DNA of 15,288 nt from the NCBI GenBank assembly GCA_029880755.1, contig JAOUNW010000036.1, forward strand, positions 1 through 15,288. Direction: 5' to 3'. Below are positions 8,159-14,841 of this stretch, piece after piece. How positions within the stretch are numbered: the stretch's first letter is position 1; every line of letters begins with the position of its first letter. The notes under the pieces are model-generated. The model was not told the origin of the DNA. It saw only the letters and a program-made list of their open reading frames with translations, and searched no databases. The stretch comes from Gammaproteobacteria bacterium. GTDB taxonomy: Bacteria; Pseudomonadota; Gammaproteobacteria; Acidiferrobacterales; SZUA-150. The translations under genes were made by a program, and so were the position numbers.

Positions 8159-8977
8159 ATGGAGCGAAAGTATTTGGGCTATGGATTGAGCCTTTTAGTC
8201 CTTGTTCTGTCGTTGGGGACTACGGCATGTCGATTCGGCGTAGATGATGCATCTCCTGCCGCAACACCCGTAGGTGGAACACCGCCAACGCCTCAGCTCG
8301 ACATTAATGGGTTTCATTACGCTTTTGACGGTGACACCAATAACCCTTCCATAATAACCGACTCCCTGTTGGCAAATGATGCGCCATATAACGGCGATCC
8401 GGTTTTAATTGAAATAAATCCATCCGGCAAAGTAGGAAAATCTGCATTTTTTGCAGCGGGGTCAGCGATCCAACTAACACCGGTCGTTGGTGCATTTCCT
8501 TTTGAGAATGGTCTCACTTTCAGGGCATGGGTTTATTTGGATCACCAAGTGACCAGCCGTCAGCAGATCATTGGCGGAACCGCTGATGGTATAGGCGGAA
8601 CAATTGTCGATAACATAGGTGTTTCTCTGGACCCCAATGCTATCGTTATTGATCTACCCGTAAGCGGTGGTATTGGAACCATGACAGTGGCCTATAGCCC
8701 CTCTGTTAATACCTGGTTCCACCTTGCCGTGACTTACTTTAATAATTCAGTGGCAGTGTATATCAACGGTGTCTGGCAACAAACAGATACCATAAATGTG
8801 AACTTCACCAATAGTTTCAACAATCGCATTGGTAACAATCTAAGAATTGATAACGGTTTACCTGTTATCGAGAATCAGTTTTATGGACAGCTGGACGAGA
8901 TATATCTGGAAAACTACATCATGAGAAGTGCATATATTTCTGACTACTATCGTCAGACTTGTGATTGCATCAATTAA
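8159..8977 (+). CDS. Secreted LamG-like (concanavalin A-like) lipoprotein
   Basis: A 272-residue protein with an N-terminal hydrophobic stretch (YGLSLLVLVLSLG) ending in GTTAC, so Cys24 is the likely lipidated residue; the -3 residue is Thr, not the usual Leu, making this lipobox weaker than normal. A low-complexity Pro/Thr/Ala linker (31-47) leads to a single LamG/jelly-roll domain at about 50-262. Typical landmarks are FTFRAWVY-like ENGLTFRAWVYLD (117-128), WFHLAVTYFNNSVAVYINGVW (186-206) and FYGQLDEIYL (241-250). Such domains bind carbohydrate or other surface ligands; no catalytic residues are visible. Two terminal cysteines (C268, C270) are close enough to be metal- or disulfide-linked, but this is not established. 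GGAGAG at 8147-8152 is a good Shine-Dalgarno sequence and supports the start. No partner gene is evident apart from the next secreted protein 89 bases downstream. Confidence 0.75.
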   Translation: MERKYLGYGLSLLVLVLSLGTTACRFGVDDASPAATPVGGTPPTPQLDINGFHYAFDGDTNNPSIITDSLLANDAPYNGDPVLIEINPSGKVGKSAFFAAGSAIQLTPVVGAFPFENGLTFRAWVYLDHQVTSRQQIIGGTADGIGGTIVDNIGVSLDPNAIVIDLPVSGGIGTMTVAYSPSVNTWFHLAVTYFNNSVAVYINGVWQQTDTINVNFTNSFNNRIGNNLRIDNGLPVIENQFYGQLDEIYLENYIMRSAYISDYYRQTCDCIN

Positions 8978-9025
8978 TAAACTGAGGAGCCGCATAGGAG
9001 CCAAGATTTATTAGCCCTATCTGTG

Positions 9026-9054
9026 TTGACTTAAATTAAGCAACTTAATTTTAT
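9026..9054 (+). promoter_or_regulatory. Candidate promoter of the PEP-CTERM gene with inverted repeat in the spacer
   Basis: TTGACT (9026-9031) and TTTTAT (9049-9054) are spaced by 17 bases. A perfect inverted repeat, AAATTAAG (9033-9040) and CTTAATTT (9044-9051) around CAA, fills the spacer and overlaps the -10, as an operator would. The -10 is a poor match and the region is A/T-rich, so the call is tentative. Confidence 0.35.
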
Positions 9055-9066
9055 GGAACTACCACT

Positions 9067-9669
9067 ATGAACCTGGAGAAATTTATTATTGGCATTGCAA
9101 TCTGGATTGTCTCGACATCTTCCAGCATTGCCGCAACCATCGACTTTGACGCGGTCGTCTATGGCGATCCATATCTGGCTGGCTCGGTTATTACCAACCA
9201 ATATGACGGCGTCACTTTCTCGCTATTATCAGATAGCCTCAATCCCGGCTATCCAGGACCAGTACTAGATAGTTTTGGCACATTAGCGACTAGCGGACTA
9301 TTCAATACTTTTAACGAGAATTCTGCCATTGTTGCTGATTTTGATATTGCGCTATCATCTGCGACGTTTTCTTCAATCGCTGATACCGCACTATCAGTTT
9401 ATGCCTACGATGATCTGGGTAACTCTATAGGCGCTAAGATTGATATTTTCGGTTTAGAGGAAGGCATCATAGGCTCTGCCTCCAACAATATCTTTCGCTT
9501 GGTCTTTATTAACGAATCCGGAACAGGATATGCAGGTCAAAATTTTACCGCTATCAGCAGTCTGACATATAACAGCATCACACCGGTACCGGTACCCCCT
9601 GCTCTATTCCTGTTTTTATCCGGAATATTGTCGCTAGTGGGCTTCAATATTCGACACAAGAAGGCCTAA
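9067..9669 (+). CDS. PEP-CTERM (VPxPP-type) sorting-signal protein
   Basis: A 200-residue exported protein of unknown role. An N-terminal signal peptide ends around IAA (21-23). The C-terminus is the tripartite PEP-CTERM type: a VPVPP motif (174-178), a hydrophobic helix (179-193) and a basic end (RHKK, 196-199). In known systems an exosortase (EpsH-like) processes such proteins for export to the extracellular matrix or outer surface; no exosortase gene lies in this window. The middle region is beta-rich, aspartate/serine-rich and cysteine-free, resembling short PEP-CTERM proteins of aquatic gammaproteobacteria. Its FDAVVYGDPYLAGSVITNQYDGVTF start recalls the common 'fusion' of a signal peptide with a beta-sandwich. 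The ATG follows a weak GGA at 9055-9057. A strong terminator follows 25 bases after the stop, so the gene is probably transcribed alone or with the upstream lipoprotein. Confidence 0.8.
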   Translation: MNLEKFIIGIAIWIVSTSSSIAATIDFDAVVYGDPYLAGSVITNQYDGVTFSLLSDSLNPGYPGPVLDSFGTLATSGLFNTFNENSAIVADFDIALSSATFSSIADTALSVYAYDDLGNSIGAKIDIFGLEEGIIGSASNNIFRLVFINESGTGYAGQNFTAISSLTYNSITPVPVPPALFLFLSGILSLVGFNIRHKKA

Positions 9670-9694
9670 GATAAGAATCACTTTTAGGTACTGT

Positions 9695-9725
9695 AAAGGC
9701 CCGCATCAGCGGGCCTTTCGTTTTT
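9695..9725 (+). terminator. Strong rho-independent terminator
   Basis: AAAGGCCCGC (9695-9704) and GCGGGCCTTT (9709-9718) pair perfectly around ATCA, followed by CG and five T. It ends the PEP-CTERM transcript. The stem lies 18 bases from the stop of the convergent yoaA gene and may also slow that transcript, though the reverse-strand T-tract is poor. Confidence 0.9.
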
Positions 9726-9742
9726 CCATTATTTATTTCAGA

Positions 9743-11686
9743 CTAAACCCTAGCATTAAAAAATTCCTGAACATCCTGTAAGGCTCTAGTGCGCGGCATG
9801 GGGGGCAAACTATTCAGAAAAATCCTGCCATAACCCTTTGAGAGCAATCGGGGGTCGCACAACACCAGCACACCGGTGTCCGCCTCTGCGCGAATCAGTC
9901 GTCCGGCGCCTTGCTTTAAGGCAATGGCGGCGGTGGGCACCTGATACTCCATAAACGGGTTGCGCCCTGCCTGCTCCATGGCTGCGCCCCTGGCTCGCAT
10001 CACTGGATCGTCGGGTGGCGCAAACGGCAACTTGTCGATAATGACACAGGATAGATTTTCTCCCTGTACGTCCACCCCCTCCCAAAAGCTACCGGTACCC
10101 AACAATATGGCATTATCCGAACGGCGAAACGTCTCTAGCAACTCGGAACGAGGCGCATCCCCCTGAACCAGAATCGGGTAATCCACTTTTTCCGGCAATA
10201 ACTCAGCACCGATTTTCAGTGCGCGGTAACTGGTAAATAGTACAAATGCCCTGCCACGGCTTGCTTTTAATATCGGCACCGTTAAATCTATCACTTTGGC
10301 TGTGTAATCCCGGTGCATGGGATCAGGCAAGCCCTCCGGCAAATACATAAGCGTGTTGGCCTGATAATCAAAGGGGCTGTCCCACACAGCGGTACTGGCT
10401 TCCTGCAGCCCCATCTGCTGTTGAAAATGATCGAACTTTTTATTAATTGCCAGAGTAGCGGAAGTAAATACCCAGGCACGGCTTGCCTGTTCCAGTGCCT
10501 GCCGAAAAGGCGTGGATACATCCAGGGGCGTCAAACGTAACACAAAACCACGGGCGGTGGTCTCGAACCAGGCAACAGTGTCCGGCGGCGGCTGCTCACT
10601 CACGAGATAAAACTTATCCAGCAACTCTGAAGCACGCCGATAACAATTGGCCAGACCTTTGCCCTTGTCTGCCGCCAATTCCAGTTGCGCCGTTAATGTC
10701 TGCAAACAGCTTTTTAGCGCCTCGCCTGTCTGCCGAATAGCATCCCTGCCACTCACTTTTTGCCAGGCATCACGAGTTGGCGTTTTATCAAAGGCCAGCC
10801 TGAAATCAGCAGTGGCTTTATCGAGGGCTCTGGCCGTATCCATTAAATCTTTAATGGCACTGCGCTCCTTTAATTCCTCGGCGACGATATCGTTGCCTAA
10901 ATTAAACAGCTGGCGGCTGCTAAATGATTGACTAAAAAAATTGGAGGCAATCTCTGGCAGCTGATGGGCTTCATCAAAAATAATTGCCTCGGCACCCGGC
11001 AGCAACTGACCAAAACCCTCTTCCTTCAAGGCCATGTCAGCAAAAAACAAATGGTGGTTCACGACCAGCACATCAGCGTCTAACGCCTGTTTGCGTGCCT
11101 TAACCACGTAACACTTATTATAGTGTTCGCATTGCGTGCCCAGGCAACTCTCCGGCGTAGAGGTAATTCTTGGCCACACCGACGAATCCTCGGCCACACC
11201 GGACACTTCAGCGATATCGCCGCTACGGGTAAGCCCGGCCCAGGACTTCACTGCTATAAATTCGGCAGATTGAGTCTTGGACTGGAAACGGCCTTCCAGT
11301 TCTGTAGATTCCAGACGATGCAAACATAGATAGTTCGCTCTACCCTTTAATAAGGCGCGATCGACAGTGACGCCCAGAGCATCGCGAACCAAGGGTAAAT
11401 CGCGGTGAAACAATTGCTCCTGCAAGTGTTTGGTACCGGTTGAGATGATGACTTTCTTACCGGAGAGGAGTACCGGTACCAGATAAGCAAATGTTTTGCC
11501 AGTACCGGTACCAGATTCTGCAATAAAAACAGCGCCATCCGCCAGCACCTCTTCGATGCGGCCTGCCATTTCCTGCTGCGCCGGCCGGGCAACAAAATTC
11601 TCCAGCATCCGGGCCAACGGCCCGTCCTGGGCCAAGACCTCCTGGCTGGTAATTGTATCCGCGCTGGATGCGCTTTCTATCTTCAT
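9743..11686 (-). CDS. yoaA: ATP-dependent helicase YoaA (DinG/XPD family, Fe-S)
   Basis: A 647-residue superfamily 2 helicase, very like Escherichia coli YoaA throughout, for example KKVIISTGTKHLQEQLFHRDLP, SSFWEGVDV-like GSFWEGVDVQGENLSCVIIDKLPF and LKQGAGRLIR. Walker A is GTGTGKT (59-65) and the DEAH box is IFDEAHQLP (D238-H241). Four cysteines in the order expected for the XPD-family Fe-S cluster are present (C121, C181, C186, C192). Relatives act in 5'-to-3' unwinding, and YoaA in E. coli works with the HolC clamp-loader subunit to help stalled replication. I chose the ATG at 11686 (MKIES...); an upstream start at 11791 would overlap the divergent nrdJ gene and adds a hydrophobic stretch absent in the family. 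No strong Shine-Dalgarno sequence is seen. Likely role: repair of stalled forks and chain-terminator lesions, next to nucleotide supply. Confidence 0.92.
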   Translation of the reverse strand: MKIESASSADTITSQEVLAQDGPLARMLENFVARPAQQEMAGRIEEVLADGAVFIAESGTGTGKTFAYLVPVLLSGKKVIISTGTKHLQEQLFHRDLPLVRDALGVTVDRALLKGRANYLCLHRLESTELEGRFQSKTQSAEFIAVKSWAGLTRSGDIAEVSGVAEDSSVWPRITSTPESCLGTQCEHYNKCYVVKARKQALDADVLVVNHHLFFADMALKEEGFGQLLPGAEAIIFDEAHQLPEIASNFFSQSFSSRQLFNLGNDIVAEELKERSAIKDLMDTARALDKATADFRLAFDKTPTRDAWQKVSGRDAIRQTGEALKSCLQTLTAQLELAADKGKGLANCYRRASELLDKFYLVSEQPPPDTVAWFETTARGFVLRLTPLDVSTPFRQALEQASRAWVFTSATLAINKKFDHFQQQMGLQEASTAVWDSPFDYQANTLMYLPEGLPDPMHRDYTAKVIDLTVPILKASRGRAFVLFTSYRALKIGAELLPEKVDYPILVQGDAPRSELLETFRRSDNAILLGTGSFWEGVDVQGENLSCVIIDKLPFAPPDDPVMRARGAAMEQAGRNPFMEYQVPTAAIALKQGAGRLIRAEADTGVLVLCDPRLLSKGYGRIFLNSLPPMPRTRALQDVQEFFNARV

Positions 11687-11771
11687 GGTGACCGCATCAT
11701 AACCAATAACCCGTAACAACCCTAGCCAAATGATACTTGCAGCCAACGCAAGATCGGCGCAAAGTTGTTTT

Positions 11772-13616
11772 ATGAGCACGCCGTCCAGCACACATCAACA
11801 GAATATTCTTGCTACTGCAATTTCCCGCCACATCTGGGAGACCAAATACCGTTATCTCGACGATGAAGGTAACGGCGATCAGTCCATCGAAGATACCTGG
11901 ATGCGGGTGGCTCATGCATTGGCTGGCGTGGAAATACAGGACAGCGCCACCTGGCAACAACGTTTTTTTGACATTCTACGTGATTTTCGTTTCCTGCCTG
12001 GCGGCCGCATTCTGGCGGGCGCCGGTACCGGTAAACAGGTGACGTTGTTCAACTGTTTTGTCATGGGAACTATTGAAGACTCTCTTGATGGTATTTTTGA
12101 TGCATTGAAACAAGGTGCGCTCACCATGCAACAAGGCGGCGGTATTGGCTATGATTTCTCCAGCCTGCGCCCGGCGGGACTACCGGCGCACCACGTGGGC
12201 GGCATTGCCTCCGGCCCGGTATCCTTCATGCGTATCTGGGACAGCATGTGCGCCACCCTGCTTTCAACTGGCGCCCGTCGCGGCGCGATGATGGCCTGCC
12301 TGCGCTGTGACCACCCTGACATTGAAACCTTTGTTGATGCCAAACGCGATGCCAGAGAGCTGCGCCACTTTAATTTGTCCATATTGGTGACTGATGACTT
12401 TATGCGCGCCGTACACGAAGATGACGACTGGCCTCTGGTGTTTCCTCTGGCAGCAGGTGAATTCACTGGCGATACCGTAGTCATGCGCCAGTGGTCCGGC
12501 CAGCGGCAGGAGGTCGCTTGTCGGGTGCTGAAAACCATCAAGGCGCGCTCGCTATGGGATCGCATTATGCGTGCAACGTACGACTACGCCGAACCGGGTG
12601 TATTATTTATTGATATCATCAATCGCCGGAACAATCTCGGCTATTGTGAAGTCATCAGCGCCACCAACCCCTGTGGAGAAATCCCGCTACCACCCTATGG
12701 CGCCTGCGACCTTGGCTCCATCAATCTTGGCCAATTCATTAAACAACCGTTTAGCAAAAACGCGCATCTGGATAACGAGGCGCTGATAGAAACCGTGCGG
12801 ATTGCTACCCGCTTGCTGGACAATGTCATTGATCTGTCCCTGTTTCCATTGCCTGCTCAACAGACGCGAGCCCAGCAAACGCGGCGCATCGGCCTGGGCA
12901 TCACCGGTCTGGCCGATGCCCTGATTATGCTGGGCCATCGCTACGGCGACCCCCAGTCCTTAAAACAGGCCGGCAATATTATGCGGGATGTGTGCCATAA
13001 CGCTTATCGCAGCTCCATTGACCTAGCCAAAGAAAAAGGCGCCTTTCCATTGCTTGATAAAACAAAATATCTCAAGCAACCCTTTATTCAGTCACTACCC
13101 GAAGACATTCGCCAGGGAATTGCCCAGCATGGCATTCGAAATAGCCACCTGACCGCTATTGCCCCGGCAGGCACTATCAGTTTATTGGCTAACAATATTT
13201 CCAGCGGTGTCGAGCCTGTGTTCAGCTTTCAACACCACCGGAAAATACTGGAAGCCAATGGCGAATACAGGAGCTATTCCCTGGAAGATGCTGCCTGGCG
13301 TCTTTGGCAAGCACAACAAAGGGAGGCGCCACTACCGGAACACTTTGTAGACATTACAACCCTATCACCGGAAGATCACATTAATATGGAAGCAGCCCTG
13401 CTGCCCTACGTGGACAATGCTATTTCAAAGACCATCAACGTGCCACGCGATTATCCATTTGAAAAATTTCTGTCACTTTATCAAATCGCCTATGATAAGA
13501 AACTCAAGGGTTGTACCACTTTCCGGGAGAATCCGGTCACCGGCGCCATACTGACAACCAATGCCAATCCGGAAACAGCCAGTCATTGCTGCAACATTGA
13601 ACGGGAGGCGGACTAA
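11772..13616 (+). CDS. nrdJ: Class II (adenosylcobalamin-dependent) ribonucleotide reductase
   Basis: A 614-residue enzyme that makes deoxyribonucleotides, using adenosylcobalamin to generate a thiyl radical without oxygen or a metal-radical partner protein. Catalytic residues: C95 in LFNCFV, NPCGE with N299, thiyl C301 and E303, and C312 eleven residues later, the spacing known for Thermotoga NrdJ (C322/C333). PAGTIS (465-470) is the substrate phosphate-binding loop. GGGIGYDFSSLRP, STGARRGA and GCTTFRENPVTG are family landmarks. The protein begins straight at the barrel without an ATP-cone, and ends at ASHCCNIEREAD, with C606-C607 as the probable thiol shuttle; it is thus a short form lacking the longer C-terminal zinc-like domain of some NrdJ. 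Start 11772 (MSTPSS) is preferred over 11730. No cobalamin riboswitch or NrdR box is visible in the 85-base spacer from yoaA. Confidence 0.92.
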   Translation: MSTPSSTHQQNILATAISRHIWETKYRYLDDEGNGDQSIEDTWMRVAHALAGVEIQDSATWQQRFFDILRDFRFLPGGRILAGAGTGKQVTLFNCFVMGTIEDSLDGIFDALKQGALTMQQGGGIGYDFSSLRPAGLPAHHVGGIASGPVSFMRIWDSMCATLLSTGARRGAMMACLRCDHPDIETFVDAKRDARELRHFNLSILVTDDFMRAVHEDDDWPLVFPLAAGEFTGDTVVMRQWSGQRQEVACRVLKTIKARSLWDRIMRATYDYAEPGVLFIDIINRRNNLGYCEVISATNPCGEIPLPPYGACDLGSINLGQFIKQPFSKNAHLDNEALIETVRIATRLLDNVIDLSLFPLPAQQTRAQQTRRIGLGITGLADALIMLGHRYGDPQSLKQAGNIMRDVCHNAYRSSIDLAKEKGAFPLLDKTKYLKQPFIQSLPEDIRQGIAQHGIRNSHLTAIAPAGTISLLANNISSGVEPVFSFQHHRKILEANGEYRSYSLEDAAWRLWQAQQREAPLPEHFVDITTLSPEDHINMEAALLPYVDNAISKTINVPRDYPFEKFLSLYQIAYDKKLKGCTTFRENPVTGAILTTNANPETASHCCNIEREAD

Positions 13617-13653
13617 ATCGATAACTCCATACGCACCATAGAGTTGCCGCCAA

Positions 13654-13669
13654 ATAAAAACGTTTTTAT
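13654..13669. promoter_or_regulatory. 16-bp perfect palindrome between nrdJ and a small membrane gene
   Basis: ATAAAAACGTTTTTAT reads the same on both strands. It lies 38 bases after the nrdJ stop and 70 bases before the next start, and is directly followed by the -10-like TATACT at 13671-13676. It could be an operator or an A/T-rich transcription-end signal; the G/C content is too low for a strong terminator stem. Confidence 0.35.
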
Positions 13670-13738
13670 ATATACTAACTTTTCTGCATAATACATCCAG
13701 TTGAATTACAGATCTTAAAACAGACAAAGGAAATCACG

Positions 13739-13909
13739 ATGCCTGATGACCTACCAAAAGCAATAATCATCCTGCTCTGGCTGCTCCTTGGCGTCATTGT
13801 GTTTGGCTACTTGCTCATGAAACACGCGGCGCTTGTCAGCCTTGCCTTTGCACTGGTGTATTACGGCACCCCTGTATTGTGGCAGATGCTGCACAGACCG
13901 CAGGACTGA
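13739..13909 (+). CDS. Small membrane protein, 56 aa, two predicted helices
   Basis: MPDDLPKAIIILLWLLLGVI begins a 56-residue protein ending in HRPQD. Two hydrophobic segments (about 8-27 and 30-50) are joined by a short basic turn (MKH, 27-29), giving a helical hairpin with both ends probably on the same side. An AGGAAA Shine-Dalgarno sequence at 13728-13733 sits at a suitable distance from the ATG at 13739, which is strong support for a real gene this short. I do not recognise a family. It may have its own promoter downstream of nrdJ. A minus-strand ORF over the same bases (13751-14002) has no family features and is rejected. Confidence 0.65.
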   Translation: MPDDLPKAIIILLWLLLGVIVFGYLLMKHAALVSLAFALVYYGTPVLWQMLHRPQD

Positions 13910-14028
13910 CACAGCCCCGGGATTTTTGGCCAAATCAAATGCTTGACCGGCTCGAATTCCGCGCCAAGCGGTCTCCCTGTCCCCACTATTCCCCGGGTAC
14001 ACTTGCCGCGCCCAAAAGCTGAACGATA

Positions 14029-14059
14029 TTGATATTGACGGATCGGGTCACCATATAAA
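14029..14059 (+). promoter_or_regulatory. Candidate promoter of the EEP-family hydrolase gene
   Basis: TTGATA (14029-14034) and TATAAA (14054-14059) each match the sigma-70 hexamers at five of six positions. The 19-base spacer is longer than ideal. The predicted leader of about 35 bases contains no strong Shine-Dalgarno sequence before the ATG at 14101. Confidence 0.35.
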
Positions 14060-14100
14060 AGTCACACTATGAGGCGAGCCCCTGACGACGATTCACAGCA

Positions 14101-14835
14101 ATGCATTTACGAGTTCTGACTTATAATATACACCGAGCCATTGGTCTGGACCGCAGATTCCGGCCGGAGCGTATCATCGGTGTATTACGCCATTACCAGG
14201 CGGATATCGTTTTACTTCAGGAAGTAGACGAAGGCGCACCACGTTCCCGCGAACTCGATCTGGCCAAGGAGCTGGCCCTGGCGGCAGACTATCCCCATTA
14301 TGCCGTGGGTCACAACGTCTCCCTGCGCAAGGGCCGCTACGGTAACGCCACCCTAAGCCGGTTCCCGATTCTGCGGGAACGCAATATTGATTTAACTATT
14401 GGCAATAAAAAACGACGTGGCTGCCAGCATACCAGTATTAACATCGATGATAGCCAACAAATAGAGGTATTTAATCTTCACCTCGGATTGTCAGCACAGG
14501 AACGCAAGCAACAACTGGAGCTGCTGGTGCGATCCAGGGAATTCGAGGCCACTCACCTGTCCCATGCCAGCATTGTCGGCGGCGATTTTAATGATTGGCG
14601 CAGTCAGCTGGTTCCCTTGCTCACCCGCCACCAGGGCCTGACCTGCGCCACCAACTACAGCGGCCGGCGCAACGGTCCCATACGCACCTATCCGTCTTTT
14701 TCACCGACCGGCGGGCTGGACAAAATCTTTTTTCACGGCAAACTCAAGCCGATGCATAGCTTCGGTTGCCGTTTAGGAATTTCTAAAATCGCCAGCGATC
14801 ATATCCCCGTGATTGCTGACTTCCGAATGCATTGA
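14101..14835 (+). CDS. Endonuclease/exonuclease/phosphatase-family hydrolase, YbhP-like
   Basis: A 244-residue enzyme of the EEP (DNase I-like) fold. The metal- and phosphate-handling residues are all visible: N9 in LTYNIH, E41 in LLQEVD, H127 in FNLHLGLS, D162 and N164 in GGDFNDW, D207 in LDKIF and D233-H234 in SDHIPV. The pattern GRYGNATLSRFPI, the HLGL and GDFNDWR blocks and the IRTYPSF stretch are very close to E. coli YbhP. It lacks a signal peptide, so it is probably cytoplasmic. The substrate is not known: family members cleave DNA, RNA, phosphoinositides or sphingomyelin. In E. coli ybhP sits beside the cardiolipin synthase gene clsB; no such gene is visible here. The gene stops six bases before the convergent barrel-protein remnant. 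Confidence 0.85.
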   Translation: MHLRVLTYNIHRAIGLDRRFRPERIIGVLRHYQADIVLLQEVDEGAPRSRELDLAKELALAADYPHYAVGHNVSLRKGRYGNATLSRFPILRERNIDLTIGNKKRRGCQHTSINIDDSQQIEVFNLHLGLSAQERKQQLELLVRSREFEATHLSHASIVGGDFNDWRSQLVPLLTRHQGLTCATNYSGRRNGPIRTYPSFSPTGGLDKIFFHGKLKPMHSFGCRLGISKIASDHIPVIADFRMH

Positions 14836-14841
14836 GATTGC

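Noticed and set aside
11687..11771. Possible cobalamin riboswitch or NrdR box upstream of nrdJ
   Set aside because: The spacer is too short for a cobalamin riboswitch and I found no match to the NrdR-box pattern.
12149..12565. Minus-strand ORF of 138 codons inside nrdJ
   Set aside because: It is antisense to the catalytic barrel of nrdJ; its Arg/Ser-rich translation is typical of an antisense shadow.
13473..13727. Minus-strand ORF of 84 codons over the nrdJ 3' end
   Set aside because: The coding sense here is nrdJ; the ORF has no domain or start signal.
13751..14002. Minus-strand ORF of 83 codons
   Set aside because: It overlaps the small membrane gene, which has a strong ribosome binding site and clean hydrophobic helices; this ORF has none of these.
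13940..14023. 27-codon plus-strand ORF starting at ATG 13940
   Set aside because: Too short, no ribosome binding site and no feature beyond an open frame.
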